Of a stretch of 64,000 nt of DNA, positions 1 to 9,266 are shown one piece after another; within the stretch, counting starts at the first letter, position 1, and the number at the start of each line of letters is the position of its first letter. Made by a program: the position numbers and the translations under genes. The notes below the pieces were generated by a model. The model was not told where the DNA came from, did no database searches, and saw only the letters and a list, made by a program, of their open reading frames with translations. The stretch comes from Ideonella sp. A 288 (GTDB lineage: Bacteria > Pseudomonadota > Gammaproteobacteria > Burkholderiales > Burkholderiaceae_C): the NCBI RefSeq assembly GCF_002198735.1, contig NZ_MWLO01000131.1, positions 1-64,000 on the forward strand, written 5' to 3'.

Positions 1-13
1 ATTTTAGCCGCCG

Positions 14-745
14 ATGCCCCCGACCACCGCCGACGCCACACGCTTCGTGCTGATGCACACCAGCCACCCCGGCAACGTGGGGGCGGCCGCGCGGGCGATG
101 AAGGTGATGGGATTCGCCGACCTGGTGCTGGTCAAGCCGCGCTTCCCCGACGTGCTGTGCCACGAGGACACCGTGGCGCTGGCCAGCGGCGCGGCCGACA
201 TCCTGGTGCGGGCGCGGGTGGTGGGCACGCTGGCCGAGGCGCTGGACGGCATCGACCACGCCTGCGCCACCGCGATGACGCCGCGCGACTTCGGCCCGCC
301 CACCCACGCGCCGCGCGAGCATTTCGCCACGCTGGCCACGGCGGGCCGGCGGGTGGCCTTCGTCTTCGGCGGCGAACGCCATGGCCTGTCCAACGAGGAC
401 GTGTGGCGCTGCCACGCCTGCCTGAGCATCCCCACCCACCCCGACTACGGCTCGCTCAACCTGGCTCAGGCGGTGCAGCTGCTGGCCTACGACTGGCGCC
501 AGGCGCTGGGCGGCTATGGGGTGCAGCCCCGCACCGCCGAGCCCGACCGCGCCAGCCTGCCCGAGGTGATGGGGGCGCTCGACCACTGGCAGCAGGTGCT
601 CGAGCAGATCGGCTTCCTCGACCCGGCTGCGCCGAAGCGGCTGATGCCGCGGCTGCAGCAGGTGCTGAACCGGGCCCAGCTCACGCGCGAGGAGATCCAC
701 ATCCTGCGCGGCATCGCGCGGGCGGTGGCCAAGCCTCGACCGTAG
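14..745 (+). CDS. trmJ: tRNA (cytidine/uridine-2'-O-)-methyltransferase TrmJ
   Basis: SPOUT-family RNA methyltransferase of 243 residues. The family 2'-O-methylates position 32 in the tRNA anticodon loop using S-adenosylmethionine in the cytoplasm. Visible motifs are [10 protein letters not shown] near residue 18 (motif 1), [12 protein letters not shown] around residues 116-127 (motif 2) and [16 protein letters not shown] (motif 3), which forms the trefoil knot that binds SAM. The length matches the TrmJ family. The ATG at 14 is the first in the window and leaves the conserved N-terminus intact, but only 13 bases lie upstream, so an earlier start cannot be excluded. cysE follows on the same strand after 80 bases. 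Confidence 0.93.
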   Translation: MPPTTADATRFVLMHTSHPGNVGAAARAMKVMGFADLVLVKPRFPDVLCHEDTVALASGAADILVRARVVGTLAEALDGIDHACATAMTPRDFGPPTHAPREHFATLATAGRRVAFVFGGERHGLSNEDVWRCHACLSIPTHPDYGSLNLAQAVQLLAYDWRQALGGYGVQPRTAEPDRASLPEVMGALDHWQQVLEQIGFLDPAAPKRLMPRLQQVLNRAQLTREEIHILRGIARAVAKPRP

Positions 746-825
746 GCACCGGGTGGGCCGTGCCAGGCCGCCTGCAGCAGCCGGCCGGCCCGAATACACT
801 GGCGTCTCAACGTTCGGAACCCGCC

Positions 826-1605
826 ATGTTCAGCCGCCTGCGTGAAGACATCGCCTGCATCCGCGAGCGCGACCCCGCGGCCCGCTCGACCTGGGAGGTG
901 CTCACCTGCTACCCGGGCCTGCACGCGCTGATCTGGCACCGCCTGGCGCACGCCGCCTGGACGGCCGGCCTGCGCTGGGCCGGCCGCTTCCTGTCGCACC
1001 TGGGCCGCTTCTTCAGCGGCATCGAGATCCACCCCGGTGCCACCATCGGCCGGCGCGTCTTCATCGACCACGGCATGGGCGTCGTCATCGGCGAAACCGC
1101 CGAGATCGGCGACGACTGCACCATCTACCAGGGCGTCACGCTCGGCGGCACCTCGCTGGCCAAGGGCGCCAAGCGCCATCCGACGCTGGGCAAGGGCGTG
1201 ATCGTCAGCGCGGGTGCCAAGGTGCTGGGCGGCTTCACCGTGGGCGACGGCGCGCGCGTGGGCTCCAACGCGGTGCTGCTGCAGCCGGTGCCGCCTGGGG
1301 CCACGGCGGTGGGCATCCCGGCGCGCATCGTGCAGAAGTCCGCCGATGCGGCGCGCGAGGAAGCGGCCGCCAAGATGGGCTTTTCGGCCTACGGTGTGAC
1401 GCTGGGCGACGACCCGGTGGCTCAGGCCATGAAGGGCCTGATCGACAACGCCTCGAGCCACGAGCACCAGATCGCGCTGCTGTGGCAGGCGATCGAGAAG
1501 CTGTCGGCACGCTCTCGCGAGCTGCCGGCCACCGACTGCGTGCCGCAGGACGCGCACACCACCGAGCGTTTCGACGCCGAGGGCCTGAACCGCCTGGTCA
1601 AGTAG
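826..1605 (+). CDS. cysE: serine O-acetyltransferase
   Basis: Makes O-acetylserine from serine and acetyl-CoA, the committed step of cysteine synthesis in the cytoplasm. The 259-residue protein has an alpha-helical N-terminal part (residues 1-65) and then a left-handed beta-helix of hexapeptide repeats. The catalytic stretch [17 protein letters not shown] lies near residue 80, followed by GVTLGGTS and the acetyl-CoA loop AKRHPTLG. The ATG at 826 was chosen because homology begins at MFSRLREDI; the frame is open further upstream but there it overlaps trmJ. The length fits the shorter EpsC/SrpH-like form common in beta-proteobacteria. It is probably co-transcribed with trmJ. Confidence 0.94.
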   Translation: MFSRLREDIACIRERDPAARSTWEVLTCYPGLHALIWHRLAHAAWTAGLRWAGRFLSHLGRFFSGIEIHPGATIGRRVFIDHGMGVVIGETAEIGDDCTIYQGVTLGGTSLAKGAKRHPTLGKGVIVSAGAKVLGGFTVGDGARVGSNAVLLQPVPPGATAVGIPARIVQKSADAAREEAAAKMGFSAYGVTLGDDPVAQAMKGLIDNASSHEHQIALLWQAIEKLSARSRELPATDCVPQDAHTTERFDAEGLNRLVK

Positions 1606-1661
1606 GGCGGCGCACGGCCCGCTCGGGGCCCGCGGCAACGCGCCGCGGCGCGGTGCGGGCG

Positions 1662-2252
1662 TCAGCCCTTCGGCGGGCGGATCGCGGTCTTCGGCCGCCA
1701 GGCCTTGCACACCGCGTCGTCGGTTTCAATGTAGGGCCCACCCATCAGATCGATGCAGTAGGGCACGGCCGTGAAGATGCCATGCACCGGCGGCTGGGCA
1801 TCGGGCAGCCCGCGCAGCGTCTCGGCGATCGACTTGGGCTGGCCGGGCAGGTTGATGATCAAGGCCTTGCCGCGGATCACCGCCACCTGCCGCGACAGGA
1901 TGGCCGTGGGCACGAAGCGCAGGCTGATCTGCCGCATCTGCTCGCCGAAGCCCGGCATCTCCTTGTCGGCCACGTCCAGCGTGGCCTCGGGCGTCACGTC
2001 GCGCAGCGCCGGGCCGGTGCCGCCGGTGGTCAGGACGAGGTCGCAGTGCGCCACGTCCACCAGTTCGCGCAGGGTGGCGCCGATGGCCTCGCGCTCGTCG
2101 GGGATCAGGCGGGTCTCCCAGGCGATGGGGTTGCGCAGGGCGCTGCCCAGCCACTCTTGCAGGGCCGGGATGCCCTTGTCCTCGTAGATGCCGCTGGACG
2201 CGCGGTCGCTGATGGACACCACGCCGATGCGCACCGGGTCGAACTCACTCAT
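1662..2252 (-). CDS. mogA: molybdopterin adenylyltransferase MogA
   Basis: MoCF/MogA family, 196 residues. It activates molybdopterin by adenylylation before molybdenum insertion, in the cytoplasm. Diagnostic stretches are the N-terminal VRIGVVSISDRASSG, the nucleotide-binding TTGGTGPALRDVTPEA and GKALIINLPGQPKS. The ATG at 2252 gives the conserved N-terminus MSEFDPVRIG; the longer open frame upstream reads through the end of darP and is not homologous. Its start overlaps the darP stop by 8 bases, which suggests a two-gene transcript. Molybdenum-cofactor users are not evident in the window. Confidence 0.93.
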   Translation of the reverse strand: MSEFDPVRIGVVSISDRASSGIYEDKGIPALQEWLGSALRNPIAWETRLIPDEREAIGATLRELVDVAHCDLVLTTGGTGPALRDVTPEATLDVADKEMPGFGEQMRQISLRFVPTAILSRQVAVIRGKALIINLPGQPKSIAETLRGLPDAQPPVHGIFTAVPYCIDLMGGPYIETDDAVCKAWRPKTAIRPPKG

Positions 2253-2805
2253 GGTCGTCTTCCAGCCAGGGTTTGATGAACTGGAACAGCTCGCGGAAGC
2301 CGCGTCCGCTGCGCTGTTCGGGGGCCGCCGAGGCGTCCTTGCGCGCGGCACGCACCAGGCTGCGCAGGCGCTGCAGGTCGCTGCCGGGGTGGGTTTGCGC
2401 CCAGCGCGTGGCGGCGCCGTCGTCGGCGATCAGCTCGTCGCGCCAGCGCTCGGCCAGGTGCAGCCGCAGCGTGTCCTTGGCCGAGCCCAGCTTGAACGCT
2501 GCCACGGCCTCGCGCAGCGGCTCGGGGTCGGCCAGGCGCATCTGCTTGCCGATGTACTGCAACTGGCGCCGCCGCCCCTCGTGCGACGTGGTGCGGCGGT
2601 ACAGCATGATGGCGTCGCGCAGGCCGTCGGGCATGGGCGCGGCCGCGAGCCGGTTCTCCGGCAGGGCGGCCAGTTCGGCGCCGAGCTCCTGCAACTCGTG
2701 GCTCTGCTGCTTGAGCCGCGTCTTGCTGGGGCGCTCGGGCTGGTAGACGATGCCGTCGCGGTCGTCTTCGTCGTCGGGGGCAGGGTCTGCGGGGTGTGGG
2801 TGCAT
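2245..2805 (-). CDS. darP: ribosome-associated protein DarP/YjgA (DUF615)
   Basis: A 186-residue member of the DUF615/YjgA family. Members bind late 50S precursors and help dual-action ribosomal assembly. Visible landmarks are the acidic, proline-rich N-terminus, then KTRLKQQSHELQELG and a helical body ending in the typical FRELFQFIK stretch. The ATG at 2805 (MHPHPADP) fits the family N-terminus; upstream in-frame sequence looks unrelated. It is followed by mogA with an 8-base overlap and is divergent from pmbA, with a 118-base shared upstream region. Confidence 0.88.
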   Translation of the reverse strand: MHPHPADPAPDDEDDRDGIVYQPERPSKTRLKQQSHELQELGAELAALPENRLAAAPMPDGLRDAIMLYRRTTSHEGRRRQLQYIGKQMRLADPEPLREAVAAFKLGSAKDTLRLHLAERWRDELIADDGAATRWAQTHPGSDLQRLRSLVRAARKDASAAPEQRSGRGFRELFQFIKPWLEDDHE

Positions 2806-2923
2806 GGGCCGGGAGTGCGGGGCCAAGGGGCCGAGGCCTGAAATTGGATGCCGTGCGGCGGGTGCCGAAGCGCGGGGCGTGTCGTGGCTATGATTGTCTC
2901 CCACCTCTCGATTGGTCTCCTCG

Positions 2924-4309
2924 ATGTCCGGTTCCACCACTTCCCAGGGCTTTGCGTACACCCGCGAGCAGTTCCAGCAGTTCATCGAGGACACCTTGTC
3001 CATCGCCAGGCACCTGGGCGCCAGCGACGCCGCGGCCGAGGTGTCCGAGGGTGCCGGCCTGTCGGTGTCGGTGCGCAAGGGCGAGATCGAGAACGTCGAA
3101 CGCAACCGCGACAAGTCGCTCGGCGTCACCGTCTACCTGGGCCAGCGACGCGGCAACGCCAGTACCTCGGACTTTTCCCGCGCGGCGATCGAGCAGACCG
3201 TGCGGGCGGCCTTCGACATCGCACGCTTCACCGCCGAAGACCCGGCCGCCGGCCTGCCCGACGCCGAAGACCTGGCCACGGCCGAGGACGTGGCGCGCAA
3301 CCTGGACCTGTTCCACCCCTGGGCGCTGGACGCCGAGGGCGCTGCCAACCTGGCCCGCCGCTGCGAAGACGCCGCCTTCGCCACCGATGCCCGCATCACC
3401 AACAGCGAAGGCGGGGCCACGTCGGCACAGCAGTCGCACTTCTGGGCCGGCAACAGCCGTGGGTTCCGCGGCGGTTATGCCAGCTCGCGCCACTCGATCT
3501 CGGTGTCGCCCATCGCCTCGCAGGGGCGCGGTCGCAAGGCCAGCATGGAGCGCGACGCCTGGTACAGCTCGATGCGCGACGCGATGGCGCTGTCGTCGCC
3601 CGAGTCCGTCGGCCGCTACGCCGCGGAGCGGGCGCTGTCGCGCCTGAATGGCCGCAAGGTGCCCACCTGCGAAGTGCCGGTGCTGTTCGAGAACACGCTG
3701 GCCGCCGGCCTGCTGGGCGCTTACGTGCACGCGGTCAGTGGAGGCTCCTTGTACCGGCGCGCCACGTTCCTGCTCGACAGCCTGGGCCAGCCGGTGCTGG
3801 CCGACCACCTCGACGTCGACGAGGATCCGTTCATCCCCAAGGGCAAGGCCAGCGCGCCGTTCGACGACGAAGGCGTGCGCACCCGCTGCCGCCGGGCGGT
3901 GGACGCCGGCGTGGTGCAGGGCTATTTCCTGTCCAGCTACTCGGCGCGCAAGCTGGGCATGCGCACCACCGGTCATGCCGGCGGCTCGCAGAACCTGGTG
4001 CTCACCAGCCGGCTCACCCAACCGGGTGACCACCTCGACGAGATGCTGCGCAAGCTGGGCCGCGGCCTGTTCGTGACTGAACTGATGGGGCAGGGCGTCA
4101 ACCACGTCACCGGCGACTACTCGCGCGGCGCGGCCGGCTTCTGGGTCGAAGGCGGCCGCATCGTGCACCCGGTCAGCGAGGTGACGATCGCCGGCCACCT
4201 GCGCGACATGTTCCGCCGCATCGTCGCCGTCGGCGCCGACACCTACACCATGGGCGGCAAGACCATCGGCTCGGTGCTCGTCGAGGGCATGAAGGTGGCG
4301 GGCAGCTGA
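2924..4309 (+). CDS. pmbA: metalloprotease PmbA (TldE)
   Basis: A 461-residue TldD/PmbA-family protein, the partner subunit of TldD in the heterodimeric metalloprotease that processes modified peptides such as microcins and degrades CcdA. Typical segments are SVSVRKGEIENVERNRDKS near the N-terminus, the internal VPVLFENTLAAGLLG and the C-terminal glycine-rich NLVLT and SRGAAGFWVEGG parts. Like other PmbA proteins it lacks the HExxxH zinc motif found in TldD. The ATG at 2924 starts MSGSTTS; an in-frame ATG 30 bases upstream is possible. It stands alone, divergent from darP; tldD is not in the window. Confidence 0.93.
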   Translation: MSGSTTSQGFAYTREQFQQFIEDTLSIARHLGASDAAAEVSEGAGLSVSVRKGEIENVERNRDKSLGVTVYLGQRRGNASTSDFSRAAIEQTVRAAFDIARFTAEDPAAGLPDAEDLATAEDVARNLDLFHPWALDAEGAANLARRCEDAAFATDARITNSEGGATSAQQSHFWAGNSRGFRGGYASSRHSISVSPIASQGRGRKASMERDAWYSSMRDAMALSSPESVGRYAAERALSRLNGRKVPTCEVPVLFENTLAAGLLGAYVHAVSGGSLYRRATFLLDSLGQPVLADHLDVDEDPFIPKGKASAPFDDEGVRTRCRRAVDAGVVQGYFLSSYSARKLGMRTTGHAGGSQNLVLTSRLTQPGDHLDEMLRKLGRGLFVTELMGQGVNHVTGDYSRGAAGFWVEGGRIVHPVSEVTIAGHLRDMFRRIVAVGADTYTMGGKTIGSVLVEGMKVAGS

Positions 4310-4524
4310 TCTCGGCCACGCGCTGCGACGCTGGCATTCACCCCAAAGAGGTGTCGTCGCGCGGTGGCCTGCCACTGCGGGCTGCATCCATGTCGTGCGG
4401 TCTGGGGCAGCGGCCAGCACGCGGGCATTGGTGCACAGGGTCGTGGGGGTTTCACCCCCCAGCGCGGTCGCGGCGCCCTCCTAGAATGCGCCCGCTTCAC
4501 TGCAATTTTGCCTAGGAGATCTGC

Positions 4525-5607
4525 ATGGAACGTCGTTCCTTTGTTCGTGGCGCCGGCTTGGCTGGCGTCTTGGCGGCTGGCGCCGCCCCAGCCATCGTCC
4601 ACGCCCAGGCGAACATCCGCTGGCGTCTGGCCTCGAGCTTCCCGAAGGCGCTCGACACCATCTTCGGTGCCGCCGACGAGTTCGCCAAACAGGTCGGTGC
4701 GATGACCGGCGGCAAGTTCCAGATCACCACCCACGCGGGTGGCGAGCTGATGCCCCCGTTCGGCGTGCTCGACGGCGTCGGCAACGGCACCGTGGAGGCC
4801 GGCCACACCGCGCCGTACTACTTCTTCGGCAAGGACCCGACCTACGCCCTGGACTGCGCCATCCCGTTCGGCCTGAACAGCCGCCAGATGACGGCCTGGA
4901 TGTACGAGGGCAATGGCCTGAAGCTGCTGCGCGAGTTCTACGCCAAGTCGAACATCGTCAACTTCCCGATGGGCAACACCGGCGCGCAGATGGGGGGCTT
5001 CTTCCGCAAGCAGGTCCAGTCGGTGGCCGACATGAAGGGCCTGAAGTTCCGCGTCGGCGGCTTCGGCGGCAAGGTGCTCGAGCGCCTGGGCACCATCCCG
5101 CAGAACATCCCGGGCGGCGAGATCTACCAGGCCCTCGAAAAGGGCACGATCGACGCAGCCGAATGGGTGGGTCCGTACGACGACCTGAAGCTGGGTCTGC
5201 ACAAGGTGGCCCCGCATTACCACTACCCGGGTTGGTGGGAAGGTGGCCCGCAGCTGTCGCTGTACGTCAACAAGAAGGCCTACGACGCGCTGACGCCCGA
5301 GTACAAGGCGATCGTCGAGAACGCGGCCGCCAACGCCCATGTGGACATGCAGGCCAAGTACGATGGCCGCAACCCGGGTGCGCTGAAGCAACTGGTCGCC
5401 GCCGGCACCAAGCTGCATGCCTTCCCGAAGGACGTGATGGATGCGTCGTTCAAGGCAGCGATGGACGTGTACGCCGAGCTGAACGCCAGCAACCCGGCGT
5501 GGAAGAAGATCTACGAGGACTACTCGAACTTCCGTCGCGATGCGAACCTGTGGTTCCGCTTCACCGAGAGCAAGTTCGACGACTTCATGCAGAGCCAGAA
5601 GCTCTGA
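4525..5607 (+). CDS. TRAP transporter solute-binding protein (TakP-like)
   Basis: Periplasmic binding protein of a tripartite ATP-independent transporter, 360 residues. The N-terminus has paired arginines (residues 3-4, ERRSFVRG) and a hydrophobic run, with a likely cleavage after VHA at residue 27, so Tat export is plausible. The mature part shows the DctP fold, including YPGWWEGG, a motif I associate with the TakP/LctP group that binds 2-oxoacids or lactate; the substrate is an inference. A good ribosome site (taggag) lies 8 bases upstream, and tagaat at 4482-4487 is a possible -10 element. It is convergent with dctM-dctQ across a shared terminator, so the transporter is split into two transcripts. 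Confidence 0.9.
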   Translation: MERRSFVRGAGLAGVLAAGAAPAIVHAQANIRWRLASSFPKALDTIFGAADEFAKQVGAMTGGKFQITTHAGGELMPPFGVLDGVGNGTVEAGHTAPYYFFGKDPTYALDCAIPFGLNSRQMTAWMYEGNGLKLLREFYAKSNIVNFPMGNTGAQMGGFFRKQVQSVADMKGLKFRVGGFGGKVLERLGTIPQNIPGGEIYQALEKGTIDAAEWVGPYDDLKLGLHKVAPHYHYPGWWEGGPQLSLYVNKKAYDALTPEYKAIVENAAANAHVDMQAKYDGRNPGALKQLVAAGTKLHAFPKDVMDASFKAAMDVYAELNASNPAWKKIYEDYSNFRRDANLWFRFTESKFDDFMQSQKL

Positions 5608-5646
5608 TCGTCCCGTTGGCGCGCTTCATGCGCGCCCCGAAAGAGA

Positions 5647-5670
5647 AAACCCCGCCGAGGCGGGGTTTTT
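5647..5670. terminator. bidirectional rho-independent terminator
   Basis: Ten-base-pair stem AAAACCCCGC/GCGGGGTTTT with a four-base loop, flanked by T-rich sequence on the right and A-rich sequence on the left. It works in both directions. It sits between the convergent TRAP binding-protein gene and dctM. Confidence 0.9.
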
Positions 5671-5716
5671 CTTTGCCTGAGCGGCGCGGCGCTGTGGCCG
5701 CAGCGCCGCCCGGGGG

Positions 5717-7531
5717 TCAGGGCTTCTTGCCCTGGTCGGCCTTCATCGATTCGAGCAGGCCCTTCATCGGGTCTTCCTTGTCGCTGTCGCCCGTGCCGGC
5801 TGCCGACGCGGCACCCGCGCCCGGTGCCGAGGCCGCCCCCGCATCGCTCTGCGACTGCTGCTGCAGCTGCTCGAGGGCCTTGTCCGCATCGATGGTGACG
5901 GTCTTCTCGATGCCGCCCGTCACCAGTGCCGGGAACGCGATCAGGCAGCCGACCATCACCACCTGCACCAGGATGAAGGCGATCGAGCCCTTGTAGATCT
6001 GGCTGGTCTGCACCGCCGGGATCTTCTCGCCGGTGACCACGTCGAAGTAGTCCGACTTGGCCGCCACGCTGCGCAGGTAGAACAGCGCGAAGCCGAACGG
6101 TGGCGTGAGGAACGATGTCTGCAGGTTCATCGCGATGATCACGCCGAACCAGATCAGCGTCATGTCGGCCGGCGTGCCCTCCGGCAGCAGGGCGGGCAGG
6201 ATCTTCTCGGCCACCGGGGCCAGGATCGGGATCACGATGAAGGCGATCTCGAAGAAGTCGATGAAGCAGCCCAGGATGAACACCAGGATGTTCACCACGA
6301 TCAGGAAGCCCATCGCGCCACCGGGCATCTTGTCGAACAGGTGCTCGACCCAGATGTGGCCGTCGGCCGCGTTGAAGGTGAAGCTGAACAGCGTCGAGCC
6401 GACCAGGATGAAGAGCACGAAGCAGGACAGCCGCGCGGTGCTGTCCAGCGCCTGCACCAGCAGCGACCGGTTCAGCTTGCCGCGGCCCACCGCCATGATG
6501 AGCGCGCCCAGCGCGCCCATCGCGCCGCCCTCGGTGGGCGTGGCGATGCCCAGGAAGATGGTACCCAGCACCAGGAAGATCAGCACCAGCGGCGGGATCA
6601 ACACGAAGGTGACCTGCTCGGTCAGGCGCGACAGCAGGCCGATCTTCATGAACTTGTTGACCAGCGCCAGCGTCAGCGCCAGCAGCGAGGCCACCGTCAT
6701 CGACAGGATGAAGACCTCGTCGCCCGGTGCCGGCAGCTCGCGGCCGACCAGCGGGTTGATGATGCCCTGGTGCACCTTGGACCAGCCATAGCCGACGGCC
6801 GCGACCAGCAGGAACAGCATCAGCAGCGAGCGGTGGCCGCTGGCCCCGTTGGGCTCACGGTAGATGCGGGCCTCGGCGGGCAGCGCGGGCACCCAGTCGG
6901 GCTTGACGATGGCGACGATGGCCACGAAGCCGAGGTACAGGCCGACGAGGATCAGCCCGGGGATCAGCGCGCCGGCGTACATGTCGCCGACCGAGCGGCC
7001 GAGCTGGTCGGCCAGCACGATCAGCACCAGCGACGGCGGGATGGCCTGGGCCAGCGTGCCCGAGGCGGTGATGGTGCCGGTGGCGATGGTGCGGTTGTAG
7101 CCGTAGCGCAGCATGATGGGCAGCGAGATCAGGCCCATCGAGATGACGGCCGCCGCCACCACGCCGGTGGTGGCCGCCAGCAGCGCGCCGACCAGGATCA
7201 CCGCAAAGGCCAGGCCGCCGCGCACCGGGCCGAACACCTGGCCCACGGTCTCGAGCAGGTCTTCGGCCATGCCCGAGCGTTCGAGGATGATGCCCATCAG
7301 CGTGAAGAACGGGATGGCCAGCAGCGTGTCGTTCTGCATGATGCCGAACACGCGCAAGGGCAGGGCCTGGAACAGGTTGCTGCCAAACAGGCCGGCCTCC
7401 ATGCCGACGAAGCCGAAGAACAGGCCGGTGGCCGCCAGGCCGAAGGCCACGGGGATGCCGGACAGCAGGAAGATGAACAGGCCCGCGAACATCAGCGGGA
7501 CGAAGTTCTGGGCGAGGAACGAGGCTTCCAT
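5717..7531 (-). CDS. dctM: TRAP transporter large permease (DctM)
   Basis: Inner-membrane ion-coupled transport subunit of 604 residues with about 12-14 hydrophobic segments. It begins FVPLMFAGLFIFLLSGIPVAFGLA and has the family motif ATGVVAAAVISMGLISLP. The length exceeds the usual ~430 residues. The extra comes from long loops in the middle (around residues 215-260) and an Ala/Gly/Gln-rich polar tail after about residue 545, as in the TRAP permeases of the mannitol/chloroaromatic type. It lies 3 bases downstream of dctQ, so the two are co-transcribed, and it ends at the terminator shared with the binding-protein gene. Confidence 0.92.
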   Translation of the reverse strand: MEASFLAQNFVPLMFAGLFIFLLSGIPVAFGLAATGLFFGFVGMEAGLFGSNLFQALPLRVFGIMQNDTLLAIPFFTLMGIILERSGMAEDLLETVGQVFGPVRGGLAFAVILVGALLAATTGVVAAAVISMGLISLPIMLRYGYNRTIATGTITASGTLAQAIPPSLVLIVLADQLGRSVGDMYAGALIPGLILVGLYLGFVAIVAIVKPDWVPALPAEARIYREPNGASGHRSLLMLFLLVAAVGYGWSKVHQGIINPLVGRELPAPGDEVFILSMTVASLLALTLALVNKFMKIGLLSRLTEQVTFVLIPPLVLIFLVLGTIFLGIATPTEGGAMGALGALIMAVGRGKLNRSLLVQALDSTARLSCFVLFILVGSTLFSFTFNAADGHIWVEHLFDKMPGGAMGFLIVVNILVFILGCFIDFFEIAFIVIPILAPVAEKILPALLPEGTPADMTLIWFGVIIAMNLQTSFLTPPFGFALFYLRSVAAKSDYFDVVTGEKIPAVQTSQIYKGSIAFILVQVVMVGCLIAFPALVTGGIEKTVTIDADKALEQLQQQSQSDAGAASAPGAGAASAAGTGDSDKEDPMKGLLESMKADQGKKP

Positions 7532-7534
7532 GGC

Positions 7535-8134
7535 TCAGCCCCCCGCCAGCTTCTTGGCCGCCGCGGCGGCCAGTTCCTCGGCGAGCTTTTCTTCGTCGCT
7601 CATGCCGCCTTCGATGCTCATCGGCTCATCGCGCAGCCCCTTCAGGAAGGCGATGCGCTTGATCAGCTCGGACAGCGCCTGGGCCAGCAACAGGCCGAAG
7701 CCGACCGGCATCAGCAAATAGGCTGGCCAGCGGATCAGACCGCCGGCGTTCTGCGACATCTCGCCAGACTGGAATGCGTTGACGAAGAACGGCCAGCTCA
7801 GGCTGATCATGATCACGCACAGAGGGATCAGGAAGACCACGATGCCGACGGCGTCGATCAGGGTGTTGGTGCGCTTGGACAGCTTCGACGAGATGAAGTC
7901 GATGCGCACGTGCACGTTGTTCATGAAGGCGAACCCGGCGCCCAGCAGGAAGACGCCGGCGAACAGGTACCACTGGATCTCGAGGAAGCCGTTCGAGCTG
8001 ATGTTGAACGCCTTGCGGATGATGGCGTTGGCGGCGCTGATGAGGACCGACGCCAGCACCAGCCAGCGGATCAGCTGGCCGATGCGGTGGCTGACGGCGT
8101 CCACACCATCCGAAAGTTTGAGCAGTCCATTCAC
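7535..8134 (-). CDS. dctQ: TRAP transporter small permease (DctQ)
   Basis: A 199-residue inner-membrane protein with four predicted helices (around residues 18-45, 55-80, 95-120 and 140-165) and a short charged cytoplasmic C-terminus. This is the DctQ layout; DctQ pairs with DctM to form the membrane part of the TRAP carrier. Recognisable sequence includes NGFLEIQWYLFAGVFLLGAGF and RIDFISSKL. The ATG at 8134 starts MNGLLKLSDG. The 167-base gap upstream holds the palindrome ttctagaa (8162-8169), but I cannot place a firm promoter. Confidence 0.9.
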   Translation of the reverse strand: MNGLLKLSDGVDAVSHRIGQLIRWLVLASVLISAANAIIRKAFNISSNGFLEIQWYLFAGVFLLGAGFAFMNNVHVRIDFISSKLSKRTNTLIDAVGIVVFLIPLCVIMISLSWPFFVNAFQSGEMSQNAGGLIRWPAYLLMPVGFGLLLAQALSELIKRIAFLKGLRDEPMSIEGGMSDEEKLAEELAAAAAKKLAGG

Positions 8135-8301
8135 AGGCGCGTCTCCTCTTGACCTGATCGATTCTAGAAAGCATGTCTCGTCGCGCGGCCGGGGGTGTAC
8201 CCCAGCCGTGTCGTCCGGACGGGCCGCAATCTACCGGCAGGCGCTGAAAAACCGCTGAACCCGGCGCGCCCCGTTCTGGGGCGGCGGGGCGGCTCGCTCG
8301 G

Positions 8302-8646
8302 TCAGGACGTGGCGGACATGAACAGGCGCGTGGAGCGCGCGCCCGAGCGGCAGAACGCCAGCACGGGCTTGGGCAGTTCGCGCAGCAGTTGCGCGAACGC
8401 GGCGATCTCTTCAGGCGACTGGTAGCCGCCGGAGACCGGCAGGAAGCGGTACTCGAGCCCGGCGGCGCGCGCCGCGGCTTCGACGGCGGCGTTGGTCGGC
8501 TGGTCGGGGCCGTGCTCGAAGTCGGGGCGGTTGTTGACGACGCTGCGGAAGCCCAGCGCGGCCACCTCGGCCATCGCCTCGGGCGTCATCTGCGGCGCCA
8601 CGCACACCTCGGGCGACACGGCGCGGATGGGCAGGCTGGTGTTCAT
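8302..8646 (-). CDS. TIGR01244 family phosphatase-like / sulfur transferase protein (DUF442)
   Basis: A 114-residue cytoplasmic protein with a dual-specificity-phosphatase-like fold. The active loop is FCRSGARST near residue 98, equivalent to the HCxxGxxR P-loop, and the conserved VVNNRPDFEHGPDQPT follows the first helix. This is the domain fused to Blh-type metallo-hydrolases elsewhere; here it stands alone. Proposed roles are sulfide/thiol metabolism or phosphatase activity; the exact substrate is unknown. It lies 10 bases downstream of yqeY and is probably in the same transcript. Confidence 0.83.
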   Translation of the reverse strand: MNTSLPIRAVSPEVCVAPQMTPEAMAEVAALGFRSVVNNRPDFEHGPDQPTNAAVEAAARAAGLEYRFLPVSGGYQSPEEIAAFAQLLRELPKPVLAFCRSGARSTRLFMSATS

Positions 8647-8656
8647 CGGCCGGCCC

Positions 8657-9112
8657 TCACTTGGCGAGCGCCGCCTTGACGGCCGCCGACACCAAGCCCA
8701 TGTCGGCCTTGCCCGCCAGGCGCGCCTTGGCGGCCCCCATGACCTTGCCCATGTCGCCCGGGCCCAGTGCCGCGGCGCCGCCCAGCGAGGCCACGACCTC
8801 GGCCACCTCGGCGGCGACCTCGTCGTTCGACAGGCGGGCTGGCAGGTAGGCCTGAAGCACCGCGAGTTCGGCGGTCTCCTTGTCGACCAGGTCGGTGCGG
8901 CCGGCCGACTGGAAGGCGGCGATCGAATCCTTGCGCTGCTTGATCAGCTTGTCGACGACCCCGACGATGGCGGCGTCGTCGAGTGTGATGCGCTCGTCGA
9001 CCTCGCGCTGCTTGATGCCCGCGAGCAGCATGCGGATGGTGGACAGGCGATCGGCCTCCTTGGCGCGCATCGCGTTCTTCATGTCGTCGGTGATGCGGTC
9101 TTTCAGGCTCAT
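8657..9112 (-). CDS. yqeY: GatB/YqeY domain protein
   Basis: A 151-residue protein of the YqeY family, related to the tRNA-binding tail of GatB. Typical N-terminus MSLKDRITDDMKNAMRAKE, then LSTIRMLLAGIKQREVDE, and a small helical C-terminal domain with MGKVMGAAKARLAGKADM. Its role is unproven; a link to tRNA-dependent amidation is inferred from the domain. It is next to rpsU, the usual order in beta-proteobacteria (often followed by dnaG, which is absent here). A hairpin separates it from rpsU. Confidence 0.92.
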   Translation of the reverse strand: MSLKDRITDDMKNAMRAKEADRLSTIRMLLAGIKQREVDERITLDDAAIVGVVDKLIKQRKDSIAAFQSAGRTDLVDKETAELAVLQAYLPARLSNDEVAAEVAEVVASLGGAAALGPGDMGKVMGAAKARLAGKADMGLVSAAVKAALAK

Positions 9113-9139
9113 CGTGGGCTCCTGGGGCTGGAACGCAAA

Positions 9140-9168
9140 ACGCCCGCTGCGGATTCCCGCGCGGGCGT
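9140..9168 (-). terminator. hairpin between rpsU and yqeY, likely (partial) terminator
   Basis: Inverted repeat ACGCCCGC ... GCGGGCGT with a 13-base loop. Read on the minus strand it is followed by TTTGC. It would end or attenuate rpsU transcripts before yqeY. Confidence 0.65.
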
Positions 9169-9266
9169 TGGCATGTCTGCGGTCGATTCGGTGCTCTGGG
9201 CGCGGCGCGGCATGGCGGCGTTGGCCCTGATCCCTGGTGACGGGCCGCGGTGGGCGGCCCCGGGCA

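Noticed and set aside
4445-4461. GGGGGT-TTC-ACCCCC hairpin before the TRAP binding-protein gene as a terminator of pmbA
   Set aside because: No T run follows, and it lies 135 bases past pmbA; a regulatory role near the promoter is possible but unsupported.
6341-8152. 603-codon open frame antisense to dctM and dctQ
   Set aside because: His/Gln/Asp-rich low-complexity product, a mirror of membrane-protein codons on the other strand.
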